A stretch of DNA of 64,000 nucleotides. Origin: Aquatica leii. Its lineage: Eukaryota > Arthropoda > Insecta > Coleoptera > Lampyridae. Of this stretch, positions 13,062 through 24,879 are shown one piece after another; within the stretch, counting starts at the first letter, position 1; each line of letters begins with the position of its first letter. Below the pieces are notes generated by a model. It was not told the origin of the DNA, did no database searches, and saw only the letters and a program-made list of their open reading frames with translations. The DNA lies in the NCBI GenBank assembly GCA_035610365.1, contig CM069432.1, positions 181,645,027 through 181,709,026 on the forward strand, given 5' to 3'. The position numbers and the translations under genes are program-made.

Positions 13062-13516
13062 GTTATAATTAGAGATGTACCGAATAACGATTTTGTTCGG
13101 TAACCGAATACGGAATATTCGGCCCTGATTATTCGGCCTAGCCGAATATTTGGCCGAATAATGAATTACATTCGAAACTAAATGTTTGGTTACTTTTTGA
13201 ATACGCGTCGTGTCCCATAAATACCACGCCAAACTTAAAGCGAATATAGATCGAAGGGCCCCCATCTGATATAAAAAAATATAAAGCATAAAAGCGTTAC
13301 ACCGGTCACCATTCTGCTATTGCCATTGCAATGTACAATCGTAACATCTATTACAATTACAGAAAATCTATTCCTTTGTTACGAAACATTCAGAATCTAT
13401 TACACTTTTTTATGAAAAATTTGGTCCTTGGCGTAAGGCATTTATTTTAGGCATATTTTTAATTAATTTGCTATTGAAAAAAATAAATTAAAAATACTCA
13501 CACATAGAAAATCTTA

Positions 13517-15790
13517 TAGCGGGTTGCACAAAAGATAATTGACCGTTAATTGGAGTTTAATCTTTGATTAAAGTATGATTATCTTTTAATTGTAGTTTAA
13601 CGGGCCATTAACGGTCAATTAAATATTTAATTGAACACGACGTTATTCAGAGATTAACGGTCAATTAACTATATTTTGCGTTGCACAAAACTTTAATCTC
13701 CGATTAAACTCTTGTTAATAAAAGATTATCTAATTGGAGATATTTGGCTGATTAACCTACAATTAAAGTTTTTCAATAATAAAAAATTCATGATTTACAG
13801 TCAAAACTAAGTAATAAATTATAGCTACGTTTAATTCAAGTTTCGTTTAGTACAAAATTATTAAAAAAATAATTATTAAACAAAAATAATTATGTTGTTC
13901 CATTTGTCGTCTTCTTCCTCGAGTAGCTTTGAAGACAGCTTCGCAGCATAAGGTTTATACGAGATAAAGAAAATCCTTTTGAATCTTTAGACGACATTGA
14001 TTTCAAGAAGAGGTTTCGATTAAATAAGGCCCCCATAATAAAACTGGTACATGCAACTAAAGATAGAATCGAACCAACAAGCTATCGAAACTAATCGTTT
14101 GATGCAAGAGTACAAATATTAGCATATCATAAATGAAATGGTCAGGCTCTCCCATCAATATATAAAGATGTCTAGAACTACCAAAAAGTTCATGGAAATA
14201 AAATAATGGTTCTTTCGCATTTCTGGTTTTTTATGAGTTGTGGGAGCTGTTGATTGCACACGTGCATATACAATCACCCGATAGACTAAATGCTGAATCG
14301 TATCACAACAGAAAAGGATATTTTAGCATTAATGTTCAAGCGATTTGCAATACTGACTTAAAATCAATGCATTTTATTGTTTATTAGCCAGGATCAGTAC
14401 ACAACAGTATTATTTTCAATAAATCTCTTCTTCCGGTTGAATTTTGCATCGGAAGATATGGCAACGGTTACCTATTAGGTGATAGTGAATCCATGTAATC
14501 ATCATCTGCTTACATTTAGCAAATGCCAGTGAAGTAGCATAAAGCATAGCACATATTATGACAAGTAATACCATAGAAAGGTTCTTTGGAATTTTGCAGA
14601 GAAGACTTCCTTGCTTGCAATATGGTTGCAGACTCTTAATTAGCACAACATTAATTGCAACAGTTCTTCATATGCAAAATGTATAAAAACAACATAATTT
14701 ATTGTAATTTTTTATTTATAAAATTAATACTGTGCTTTATATTTTCTTAAAACTTGATTAAATAGTTTTACTTCTTTCAGTAATTCACAGATTATAATTT
14801 TTTGCTCTTGAAATTTTTCTTATAAATAACTCGGGAGGAGTTGACAAAGGTTCTGCAGTAAATAGGAGTGTGCGAAAGACAAGAATACGAGATAATACAG
14901 GTTGAAGTTCAGCCACATATAATGATTTTCATTTGCCCATTTTTACTAAGGATACAAATTAATATTAGATTTCATTGTAATTATCTCCCAATTTACCAAA
15001 ATAGTAAGCTGTAAAGCAATTCAAAGCAATTTCTAGGTGGTTCACTTTGGTATGCAATTTTCACCAGCAAAATCTCCTGATCGGCAGTTATTAAGAGGTT
15101 GAAAACTCCACGAGAAACAGATTTTTTCATCATACATAGTACAACTTTTAAGTCCTATCTTACATGTTCTGCTTCACAGATCTGTTTTATCTTCAGTTTG
15201 ATATATACAAACAAAGTTTCAGGTATTTTGTTGTTCGGAGGCCTATTTTAGTCGATGCATTATATTCGTTGGTGATGCTTGTTGACACCGAACACTTCTT
15301 TTCAACTATAAATCCTTTAGCCAGTTACTCCTTTATATTGTTATCTAAAGTAAAGGATAAAAGGAATTAAGCAAGAAATTTTATAGAATTAAAAATTTGT
15401 TATCGGTAAACATAAAATAAAACTTGCTATCGATACAGAAGCAATATTTTCCATAATGGTAATAACTATTTATAAGAAAACGTGAATAATATAGTAATCC
15501 CATTGTAATACTCACTTTACTACAATATTTATTAACGTTTCTTTCTTGATTTAAGTAAATATTTGTAAATAACTTCCTTTTTGGTAGTCATTTTTGTTTC
15601 ATAACATTTCATAAACTGACATTAAAACGCGCGGTTGTCAAGTTGACTAGCAGTTAATCGTCGATTAACTAATGGACCGTTAATCATAGATGAAATTGAT
15701 TTGTGCAACGCAATCGAATGTTAATCAACCATTATCTTTAATCGACGATTAGTAAATCGCCAATTAACCAGACTTTTGTGCAACCGGCTA
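13517..15790 (+). mobile_element. PIF/Harbinger DNA transposon, degraded
   Basis: The left end TAGCGGGTTGCACAAAAG and the right end CTTTTGTGCAACCGGCTA are inverted repeats. They are flanked by the 3-bp duplication TTA (13514-13516 and 15791-15793), which fits the TWA target preference of PIF/Harbinger. Subterminal regions on both sides contain repeated words such as ATTAACGGTCAATTA. The interior encodes a broken HARBI1-like transposase. The element lies inside the hAT-like element and so inserted after it. Confidence 0.88.
13950..14670 (+). pseudogene. Harbinger (HARBI1-like) transposase fossil
   Basis: Plus-strand frames give the N-terminal block RRIRDKENPFESLDD with FKKRFRLNK (about 13952-14035). 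Then comes the DDE_Tnp_4 core: HVHIQSPDRLNAESYHNRKG and YFSINVQAICNTDLKSM (about 14260-14370), PGSVHNSIIFN (about 14390-14425) and YLLGDSES (about 14470-14490). The C-terminal block NTIERFFGILQRRLPCLQYG lies at about 14565-14625. These match the order of the family, including the CTHV-like first acidic block, here weakened to IAHVHIQSP, and the GDS block. Multiple stops and frameshifts make it a pseudogene. The Myb-like partner protein usual for the superfamily was not seen. Confidence 0.87.
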
Positions 15791-15866
15791 TTAATCTATG
15801 CAACATTTGTAAACATTCTCCCGGTAGTGTCGTATTAGCGGCGCAACTAGTGGAGTGCTTATTGTA

Positions 15867-15959
15867 GAGATGTACCGAATAACGATTTTGTTCGGTAACC
15901 GAATACCGAATATTCGGTAAAGTGGCCGAATAGTTAACCGAATATTCGGTACATCACTA
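15867..15959. repeat. 93-bp self-contained terminal repeat unit
   Basis: From 15867 the left terminus of the hAT-like element is repeated (TAGAGATGTACCGAATAACG and about 25 further matching bases). It then leads within 93 bp to the right terminus ATTCGGTACATCACTA. The unit therefore has both termini of a hAT-like MITE by itself. It may be a minimal deletion derivative or a tandem terminus duplication. Confidence 0.7.
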
Positions 15960-15967
15960 GTTATAAT

Positions 15968-17869
15968 CGCGATGCATTTACTACCCTTGTTAACTACTAA
16001 GCTCATAAGTGCGGTCTATATCTTGTTTATTAGTCTAAGCTTCTAAAAGTTTACTGAAGATCGTTTCTTTGTTACATTTGTAAAATAGATGTCATTAATA
16101 AAATTGAATTGAATTATGATTTTATTTATTCAAAACAACAAGAATGGTTATACTATAACCTCTGATGTTAATTATAGATAGAAATGTTGTACGTACTGAA
16201 ATACATAATATAAATTCGAAAACTTTTAAAACGACTGAAACATAACTCCATGCTCGAAAATAAATCTGAATTGATTTTTATACTTTGAGAGTTTTCAGAC
16301 ATACTACATAATTTATTTGACATTTAATAAACTAAAAATATATTTCTTAAATCAATAGGTTTAGCTTGAATTTTTACTTGAAGTTTCTACCAAATCGGTA
16401 ATTAATACACTTTTTATTAGAATGTTTTAAATAACTTATTGGGTTTTATTATAATGCTTTAATATTTTACGTATGCAATCATTTTTTTTACATTTAATAA
16501 TACATTTTTTAAGAAATGTAGAACAATTATCGTTATAACTTGGAAACTGTATGTCAATTTAAAATACATAAATATGAATTTTGCAGTATTTTTAAGGTTT
16601 TTAATTTTAATTAAAAAAGTTAAACAATAATAAAAAATAAATTAATAAATTCGTAATTTTAAAAATCTTCTAAGGAATGCAAACTTCAACCTGCGCTGTA
16701 GCCATATGGAATCATGCAAGTTAAAATAGTAGAAAAACTATTTTTCGTCGTTACTAATTATTATATTGCAGAATATTGTCTAATTTTTCTACTAGAATAA
16801 TTAAGTTATCAACTATCAAGCACAGTCACACAGTGATTGTTATTATTTAGCCTAAGTACAACGTCAACCATGATTAATTATTGAACACCTTTAAAGGTGA
16901 AACTGTTTCCTTTTAGTATTGTACTTATTTTTTCTTGTATATAATATAATGAGGATTCTACTTTCTTATTATAAAGTACTACATGAAGCTGAAATGTATA
17001 CAGGAAATAGTTATCTAATCAAGCTATTTATCACTACGTTAAACCTATGTATTATGCAGAAATACAGATCCAAGATATTCTCATGGTATAGCTATAGGTA
17101 GTACATGATACTATATTTATGTTATAAATTTTATAAACTAAGAGGTTTATCGCATGTAAATTACCGTAATAAAGAGGATTGATTAGGTAAACGTTCGATT
17201 CTCAATTTATAAGTAAAATTGCAAAATCGCATGTGTGATAAGATGTTTATCTCAATCTCAAGAATAATACTTTGCGTTTACCTGCATAATTAGTTTTGTT
17301 ATTCGATTACTTGAAAACCATGTTGAATCTCTACACATAGGTATTAAATAGATGTGTAAGATAGAATATTAATTAGATCGTACTTGCGGTTTCGCTGACA
17401 ACTATTCTTTTAGTTTCATTGTTCGTAATGCAAATCTTAACGATTTGTACGCATCTTAAATTTTACATTCAGGTCACACAAGGTGTTCTATCATATCTTA
17501 GTATGTATAAATTTTCCTGTTTCATTTGGACTTCTTTTTAACTATACACCACTATATACTTTAAATTTAATAGTTTATTAAATTTGTAAGATGACATGTC
17601 TTCATGTTAACACATTTTTTTTTTATAAAAGTATAATTCTCTTCATGTCTAATTAAGAATTGTGTAGTTAAATAATTAATTTTCAAGTAACTTCTCTTAT
17701 ACTACATGCGTCTACATGTCTATGTTTGATATCAACTGCTTGGTTAATGAGTTACATTACTTACTTTACACAATACCTTTTTTCCATTATTTTCTAAATT
17801 AAAAACTTTAGCGGAGACAATGAGGCTGTTTAGACATTCAGTCATTCAGACATTAGTTATATTTCTATG

Positions 17870-17870
<1 letters not shown>
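15968..17870. other. Intergenic, nothing recognised
   Basis: AT-rich sequence with no supported gene; short frames such as 16919-17101 have no domain. Confidence 0.4.

Positions 17871-17902
<32 letters not shown>
17871..17902. repeat. (TA)16 microsatellite
   Basis: An uninterrupted run of TA dinucleotides seen directly. It lies about 30 bp upstream of the GC-rich hairpin at 17931. Confidence 0.95.
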
Positions 17903-17904
<2 letters not shown>

Positions 17905-17930
17905 AGTTCATGGTATTTATAATAGCTATT

Positions 17931-18018
17931 TGTGCATCAAGGGCGTTATTACGATGATTATGCCTGGAGAGCAGCCTGAGGGATGAACGTAATCACCCAG
18001 TAACGCCAGTGGTGCATA
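17931..18018 (+). ncRNA. GC-rich hairpin, candidate structured RNA
   Basis: The outer stem pairs TGTGCATCAAGGGCGTTA with TAACGCCAGTGGTGCATA (14 of 18 identical to the complement, 16 counting G-U pairs). After a small internal loop, TGATTATG pairs with CGTAATCA. The terminal loop is about 25 bases. Base composition is near 50% GC in a very AT-rich surround, and there is no open frame. Size and shape would fit a pre-miRNA-like or other folded RNA, or a short inverted-repeat element. The sequence alone does not prove transcription, and I do not recognise a known RNA family. Confidence 0.35.
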
Positions 18019-18072
18019 CAAGATTTTATTTTTCACTTTATATAATATAAAAACTCAAAATGAGCAATTATT

Positions 18073-18390
18073 TTAGTTTTTTTTTAATATCTACAAGTAT
18101 ATCTAGTATTCTATAACAATAAATAATTTGACGTTTAATCATTTATTTTTTACTTAGTTATAATTTACATAATGCCTAGGATACTAGATCCATAAACATA
18201 TACATTTGAACCGGGGCGTAATGAGATTGCGGTATGGATTCATAACGTAATATTATTACGTGTTTTGAGCAATTTTTACACATTTATTGTAATTATAAAT
18301 TCAATTTGACAAATAAATAATTGAACATTAAACTATTTATTGTTCTAAACTAATAGATATACTTGTAGATCGAATAAAATAAAAACTAAA
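18073..18390. repeat. Long inverted repeat (MITE-like), arms of about 100 bp
   Basis: The left arm (18073-18175) and right arm (about 18285-18390) are reverse complements with roughly 75-80% identity by eye. The clearest matches are ATCTACAAGTATATCTA against its complement TAGATATACTTGTAGAT, and AACAATAAATA against TATTTATTGTT. About 110 bp lie between the arms. No coding frame and no clear target duplication were found. Confidence 0.65.
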
Positions 18391-18394
18391 GCGT

Positions 18395-18815
18395 TATGAG
18401 TAATAATATTTATAATTTGGCTATGCTAGTTTGCTCTAGATAATATTCTGTGTGAATAAAATGTAAGGAACATTAAGGCTGTAGACTATTGGTTTTAGAA
18501 AAAAATTAATATTTCATTAATTCTTTAAAACAATTTTATTTTCATGCCATTAATTTTTTTCTCACGCTATCTTATCTGCAATAGTATATTTCATTACTAG
18601 GCTTGAACGAAGGTTTTTCCCGTGCGAGCATGCGAGAACGGCAAAAGCCCTTTCTGCCGTGTAATAAACGATATTTTTCATTATACCTGTCTATAAAACT
18701 AGAATAAAACATATAAAAATTAAAATACATATGTCTGAATCACCCTTCATTAAAACAATGTATATCTAGAATGCATTGAAAATTTCATGCATAATTGTTT
18801 TGACGTGGGCCAATA
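18395..18815. other. Intergenic, nothing recognised
   Basis: AT-rich; no supported feature. Confidence 0.4.
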
Positions 18816-18824
18816 TTTTAAAAA

Positions 18825-19460
18825 ATGGATTCTGTAGAACATAATTTTGAAATACCAGAAAATATTACTCAGCAAGCAGCAGAAGTACGAGCAGAATTAC
18901 TTTCTAAAAAATCTCGAGACAGATATGAAAAAGAATATCGCTTGTTCTACGAATGACGCGAACAAAAAAATGTAAAATCTGTGAGTGATGATGTTTTTCT
19001 TGTTTATTTGTGGGAGAAAGCTAAACTTTTGAAACCACTACCCTGTAGAGTCGATTCTCTATGATAAAAAGTTGTTTATCTATTAAAGAAATTGTAGACA
19101 TTAGCAAGTAAGTACAATTCACAGAGTATACTTGCGTAATAATTCTATTTTTTACTTATACACTGATGCATTTATTCGTACAGATTTCCACAAACAATCG
19201 CATTTCTCAAACGTCAACGTGTTGGTTACGTACCTAAAAAAGCCAACGTATTAACAGCGGAATAAGTATCCAAATTCATTTGTGAAGCTTTAGATGAGAA
19301 ATAGTTATTGACAAAGGTTTGTGTTTGACTTATATGTAAAAAATGTTCCTTCCGATTGTAATACTAACCATTTTCGTACAGGTAGTTTCGATATTTGGTA
19401 TTTATGGAGCATGTCGACACGTCGGACAAAAGCAAATCGTAGAGTTCGACTAAAACTGTA
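18825..19460 (+). pseudogene. Crypton-like tyrosine recombinase fossil
   Basis: Starting at an ATG at 18825, the frame reads MDSVEHNFEIPENITQQAAE, then LSKKSRDRYEKEYRLFYE. Further blocks, separated by stops or frame changes, read VKSVSDDVFLVYLWEKAKLL, FPQTIAFLKRQRVGYVPKKA and VVSIFGIYGACRHVG. This order (KSR..YEKEY..F, then VLLVYF, then IAFLKR...YVPKKA, then IFGIYGACRR) is that of the SAM-like N-terminal domain and the start of the catalytic domain of insect tyrosine-recombinase (Crypton-group) proteins. The GACR block is where the first catalytic Arg sits. The rest of the catalytic domain is missing. It is interrupted several times and cannot be functional. Confidence 0.65.
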
Positions 19461-19469
19461 GATATCAGT

Positions 19470-20635
19470 AACAATTCAAATTGTACCAGTAATGTTAGAT
19501 TTAATTAATTTATTGTTAAAAATAAAAGCTGTTCGGTTAGTTCTTCTTCTACTATATACATTCCTAAAAAGCAATGTGCCATAATTGGCTGTTTACAAAG
19601 AATACTTATAACTTACATCTCAGTCGATCCAGTAAACTTGAAATAGAATTTACTACAAAAATTTTACAATAAAGAATGTGGTTCAACTTTGAAAACAAAT
19701 AAAGATTTTGACAGATGTCAAAAATTTAGTGTAAAAATGCAGATCGCCAACATTAATTTCATGGCGCGAAAATTTGACTTCCTTAAAAATAAAAATGTTA
19801 TTATAAGACCCGAATAAGACCGAAAACTGTTAAATTACATTGAAACTATACTTTAGGAAAGAATTAACTCTAGCTGAAGTATCTAAAAATTATTGTTATA
19901 AAATTAGTCGTTAGTATTGTTACCTACAATTAAAGTCACTAGTGTAATGTTATTCTTAAAAGTTGACAACAATGGAGCACGGGAAAAATTTTTCCATAGC
20001 TCATAATTTTTTTCACATAGCTCATAAACAAGTACGGAATACATATGTTTTCATTGTAGTATAATGAAAAAAAAAAATTAAATACCGACTTATACTTTTA
20101 ATAATAGTTTTTTTATTTACATTAATTTATTAACGCATGTACCTAGTTTTATAATTTAAAATATCCTTATTCTTTATTTAAAAGACGACAAACAACGTTA
20201 AACATTAATTTATTATACCGGTAATATTCGAATTGTTCTTCATTAACTAACTGTTTCAGTGAAAAAAACTCCATTACATATTGAATTATATGTTTTCTCT
20301 GTATTTACTTCTCAATGTGCATTTTTTAAAGTATTCACACACAAATCAAGTGAATCAAAATCCGGTGTCACGATTCTCTTGTTGGTCCACCTTTTGTCAA
20401 AAATTAAATTTAAATATTGTTAAGCATGAATGCACAAGTTTTTTATCTCCTACAATCCCTCTGTCTAATGAGAACTATGTGGAGATATTTATTATGCCGT
20501 CTCATCGGAAAAGACAAAATGATTTACAAACTCAAGATTCATGTCTATGCATATGTACAAGATTGAATGCAGTCTCTCGATGAATAACGCTATCTAACGC
20601 CAGTTGTCAAGTGCGGCAGAGAAACGGACCGAAAA
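19470..20635. other. Intergenic, nothing recognised
   Basis: The 100-codon plus-strand frame at 20281-20583 has no family signature and overlaps the approach to the piggyBac fossil on the other strand. I see no other feature. Confidence 0.4.
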
Positions 20636-20639
20636 AAAT

Positions 20640-21550
20640 CTCTAGTGGCGCAGCGCTAATAAAAAAGTTATGAATGAAAATTCTGAAAGCATTGTTTCCT
20701 TTTAAATAAACACAACGGAACCTTGCAAACTGAACAGATCCAGTTTGTCTTCACATCGTTTGCCTTTCTACTGCAAGAAGCACATCGTCTTCTTGTGAAT
20801 TACACTGGTTGATGAGCAGAAGATCTTAATCTGGTTCTAAGTGGTACATAAGGGTTCTTTGTTTTCTTAGCTACGATATTTTGAATTTTCTGTTGTCTCG
20901 TATTTGAAATAATGCTTGGTGAAATCATTCCTCTTATTATTTCTAATCTAAAGTTTTTTGCAGACATTATGGAATTTTCGCTACGTAAAATTTTGTAGAT
21001 CCAAAATACGCATTCGTCACAGAAGCATTCAGTAAGTAAAAAAATATTTGATGCCACCACTTCTTTGATTGCCTGTCAGTTTTATAACTGGATAACAGTT
21101 GGTTAAATTTATTTCCATTTGCAGGTTAATATTTTTTTCAGAAATTATTCTTTTCTGTTTGGTATACAAATTTGTTTGAAATATCAAATATTGAATAATA
21201 TTGTTAGTAATAAAACATTTAAACAGCTTCAATGGATTTCCATCATTCATATTTATAATAATATCAGAAACACCGCATGGTTGAATAAAATCTACATGTG
21301 TTGTAGGACGGTGGCTTGACCATAACGGAGGAACTTAGATGGAGCAGTACTTGTTTGTATTTTTTGTAATAATATATTGCGTAATTGTGCAAGAGGAATG
21401 CCTTCTTCATCAATTCCATCATCATCTTTGAGAGGATGAATCAGATTCCTTATATGGGATACTATCAATACACGCATTTTCAATTTGCTCCTCAAGTTTA
21501 TTTAGTCTCATATCAACTAATTTGAACGGCAAATCTTTGAAAGCCATTAT
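20640..21550 (-). pseudogene. piggyBac-type transposase fossil
   Basis: On the minus strand the frames read, in order, an N-terminal acidic segment with KDDDGIDEEGIPL (about 21410), then NPLKLFKCFITNNIIQYLIF (about 21180-21240). The latter is the start of the DDE_Tnp_1_7 domain of piggyBac proteins. Next is KNFRLEIIRGMI (about 20915-20960), the late helix of the same domain. Last is a Cys-rich tail, RRRCASCSRKANDVKTNWIC with SVCKVPLCLF (about 20680-20790), which is the C-terminal zinc-binding domain of the family. The central catalytic part between the second and third blocks has been deleted, and stops and frameshifts occur elsewhere. TTAA-flanked terminal repeats were not located. Confidence 0.8.
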
Positions 21551-21559
21551 CTAAATAAA

Positions 21560-24500
21560 AATGAAGTATAAAATTTTATTATTTTTACAATGTCGCGGTG
21601 GTGCAAAAAGATTTTAATTAAAACTTATTATGTACCAAAATAGTCTTAGAACAATTACAAATTGAACACAATCTTGGATAAATTAACTAATCACAACATT
21701 TACTGATCATAGAACAACCGCAACTGCTGTATACTACACTTAGTAATTGAAAGAACGACTAAAAATGTTGCATATAATACAAGACCGGTAACAACGTTAA
21801 AATACGTAACAGACGACGATAATAAACCAAAACTTCTTGACGTAGATCTGATAAGAGTTCATTTTTTAGTTAGTTACATTTCGCGACAACTTTAATAAAA
21901 TGTTACTACTACGTTCTACTTTTCAATACCAACTTAACAATAATTTTTATTCTATTTATATCGGTCAAGTTTGACTATCATTGCACATTCACTATCGACC
22001 TTTTTTGATATTTTATGTAGTACCTACATCAATGTTTGTGAATCTTCCAACGCTCTCTATCCGTTGACATTCGATGAACACAATGCACTTTATTCACAGA
22101 GGTGTAACAATGAGTCAGTGAAATAATGTTGATCGGAAATTTTTAATTTCGTAACGTGTTCTATCTTTTAGGAAAATTTAATTCATTTCTGATCGTTTCT
22201 GATACTCTTAAAAATTAATTTATTATTCTTAACTGTCATAAATTCCAATTTTTCGCTATTGTAATCTGTCCTTGACAGTTTTTGAGAGATTTTAAGACTT
22301 TGGGGACTTTGTAGCTTCTGTTCGAACAATAAAATGTTGTATTCAACTCGTACCTTTCTAAAATTGGCGTTTTTTCCCTCGTATACTTTTAAAATATCTA
22401 CTTGGAAAAAAAGCTCAATTTACACAGGAACTCGTTAAATAAATAAATATAGTTGCTTTTAAGTGTTTTTAAACATTACTTCTTATTTTAAAACTTGAAC
22501 TAAAGTAAATTTAGCATACGTACATATTTGTAAATAATATCGTAAAACGTTGATAGTAAGTTGAAAGCTTAAACCGAGTAAGGTAATGGACTAGAATAAC
22601 GAGGTTCATCTGTAAATCTTCTGCTTTCGTCTCGCCAATTATTGTATAAAATTGTACATATATTTTAAAATATTGTTTACATATAGTTTTAAGCCTCAAC
22701 GACATTATGGTGTAACAATGAATGCTTTGAATCTTTTTTTAAAAAAAATATTTCATGTGCTCACAGAATGGTGTATTGAACGTGATATTTTTTATTAGCA
22801 TGCAAATTTTTAATTATTACTCTTTATTTTTAACATTTGGGGTTTTTTGGTTAGACATTTGGGTTTAGAAAGTATACGCAGCGATAATTGTCAATATTTA
22901 AATATCAATGTGTAAATAGTTATTGCACATAAATACACGAATTAAGGCCATATGCATATAATGGTTACATAAAGTTATATTGCAAAATGTTGTTTATGTG
23001 ATTTAATAAGTAATCGTTAGTGTGCATTCTTTAAGAGTTGTCAGGACATTGTCCTTGTCCGTCGAATAAGTACACAATTACATCCACCGGGTTGGTTAGG
23101 CTAGGAGCAAAAGGATGAACGTACATATGTACTTCTGAAACATTTATACGTTTGTAGAACGGCGTACTGGTTTTATTTTCTGTTTGTTATTCTGTTTCAC
23201 GTGTCGAGTTCGCTTCTGGAATTGTAATAACATTGATAAGAGTTGTGATAGTTATTCTAAACTTTTATAAACACTCGTACTATAACTATATTGTGTTCTT
23301 GAAATTGCTTTCGCCGTCGACCATAAAAACATTTATTATATGTAGATTACTTAGGAAACACGTGTTTTCGAGGACAACGGAGGTTAAGATTAGATTAAAG
23401 ATGGAAAATGCACTAGGTACCCGTTTATAATAGCGATTATAGTAAAAATTATATATGGAATGCCTGCCATATACCTACATGCATGTGGGATGCTTTAAAG
23501 CAAACAAGAATAATTATAACCTACCTATTTGTTAATTATTACAGTTTTTTAATTATAATTGGTTCCTTGCTACAGTTTATATTTTTTCTAAGTGTATTCA
23601 ATAATAATAACACCGACATTTACGAAAGGTAATATTTACGTAAACTTTTATTTTTAATGTAGTAAACATAATTGTCATTTTTCCCACCGGTACGTTTTGT
23701 CTATAGTTACCATTACCATTTTTGTCTGATTAATGAGTTAATGCAAATATTCTCGGTATTCAAGGGTGGAATTTGTTTATTATTTTACATTAGCCGCCAG
23801 TAGAGTGGGTGGTTCTATAAAATACATTTTTTTGTTTTGTTTGGAAATATTTTGCTTAGGATGACTTTGTATTAGTCAAACCATAAAAAACGAAGCGTTT
23901 GATAATGATACATGTATATATATATATAGTACATTAAAAAATGTGTTCTCAAATTCAATTTCCTATTGTTCTTATAATTGAACAAATACAAAACATTTAA
24001 AATTAAATTGCTACCGAGTTCGTTTCTGGATAATCCTGTACTTGTATATTGTTAATATACTCATAAATTCAATCACATTTAATTTAATTAACAGTTTAAT
24101 GCATTATTGATTAAAAGCATTCCACTTAAACTGTCAGATTACTGCAAGTTGTCTTATAGATTTTTCTTTTGAAGTTCGGGTTATGTGTACAAAAAAATCA
24201 ATATACGAAATTTTCTTATAAACATTTAACAAAAATTCTATAAATTTGCTACGTAAATTAATTTTTTTAAAAAACTTATATCTGAGTGAAAAATTAAATA
24301 TATAATTTGGTTATATAACTATCAATAAGGTGAAAAATCTAAACTATCATTAGTAAATTGTAAAATCGTAATATTATTAGTAGGTACCGTATTCATACAA
24401 ACATGAAAAAACTTACTTAAATTATTACTTGACAAAGCGCCTACTCGTTTAAATTTGTAATGTTCCGAATGCAAAAATTACTAGGTTTGTCTAATTGAAA

Positions 24501-24670
24501 ATTAATAACTTATCCTATTTCTCATTTTGTACGAATGTAAATTATTCGAATTATTTTTACACTTTCTTATAAAGATAATTCTTCCTAACAATTTATTCAA
24601 ATAAATTTTTTCTAACATTAACAGTGTATTAGATATTTAATTTATAATTTAAAGTGATTTCCATTATATA
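21560..24670. other. Long gene-free AT-rich stretch
   Basis: Short frames on both strands (for example 22511-22705 minus and 23233-23430 plus) show no domain. No inverted repeat or RNA gene is supported. Confidence 0.4.
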
Positions 24671-24672
24671 AT

Positions 24673-24708
24673 CTAGGTTCGAATCCTGTCTGCGACGATT
24701 TTTTTTTT
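24673..24708 (+). pseudogene. 3' half of a tRNA (T arm and acceptor remnant)
   Basis: CTAGGTTCGAATCCTGT has the form of a tRNA T-stem-loop with an intact B-box (GGTTCGAATCC). It is followed by CTGCGACGA as a possible acceptor 3' strand and then a run of ten T, like a pol III terminator. No matching 5' acceptor strand, D arm or anticodon arm is found in the preceding 80 bases. It is therefore a fragment, or the trace of a tRNA-derived SINE, not a working tRNA. Confidence 0.4.
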
Positions 24709-24720
24709 AGAAAAAATAAA

Positions 24721-24765
24721 TAGCCGGTTGCACAAAAGTCTGGTTAATTGGCGACTTACTAATCG
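24721..24765 (+). mobile_element. Isolated Harbinger terminus
   Basis: TAGCCGGTTGCACAAAAGTC followed by TGGTTAATTGGCGA repeats, in inverted orientation, the right end of the Harbinger element at 13517-15790. No partner end is found nearby, so this is a truncated terminus. Confidence 0.75.
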
Positions 24766-24879
24766 TTTTTAATACAAACATATCACTTCAAAGTGGTTTT
24801 ATGACAACATAACCATAAAAATACATTTCTTCATCATTCCTTATAATAAAGTCGTGTGGTGGCCACACCAGTTTTTTAA

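Larger units (their letters stand above)
13070..15959. mobile_element. Nonautonomous hAT-like element with 8-bp target duplication, split by Harbinger
   Basis: The left end TAGAGATGTACCGAATA (13070) and the right end TATTCGGTACATCACTA (to 15959) are terminal inverted repeats. Both are followed inward by runs of the words CCGAATA and TATTCGG. The flanks carry an exact 8-bp duplication GTTATAAT (13062-13069 and 15960-15967), the size expected of hAT insertions. About 2.3 kb of the interior is a later Harbinger insertion, so the original element was about 615 bp. A second copy of the left terminus in direct orientation starts at 15867. No hAT transposase frame is present. Confidence 0.8.

Noticed and set aside
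13038..13289. Minus-strand frame shared with 15791-16006 (both read RLPNKIVIRYIS)
   Set aside because: The shared peptide is just the translated hAT-like terminus; not a gene family.
20281..20583. 100-codon plus-strand frame
   Set aside because: No recognisable family and no splice partner; next to the piggyBac fossil on the other strand.
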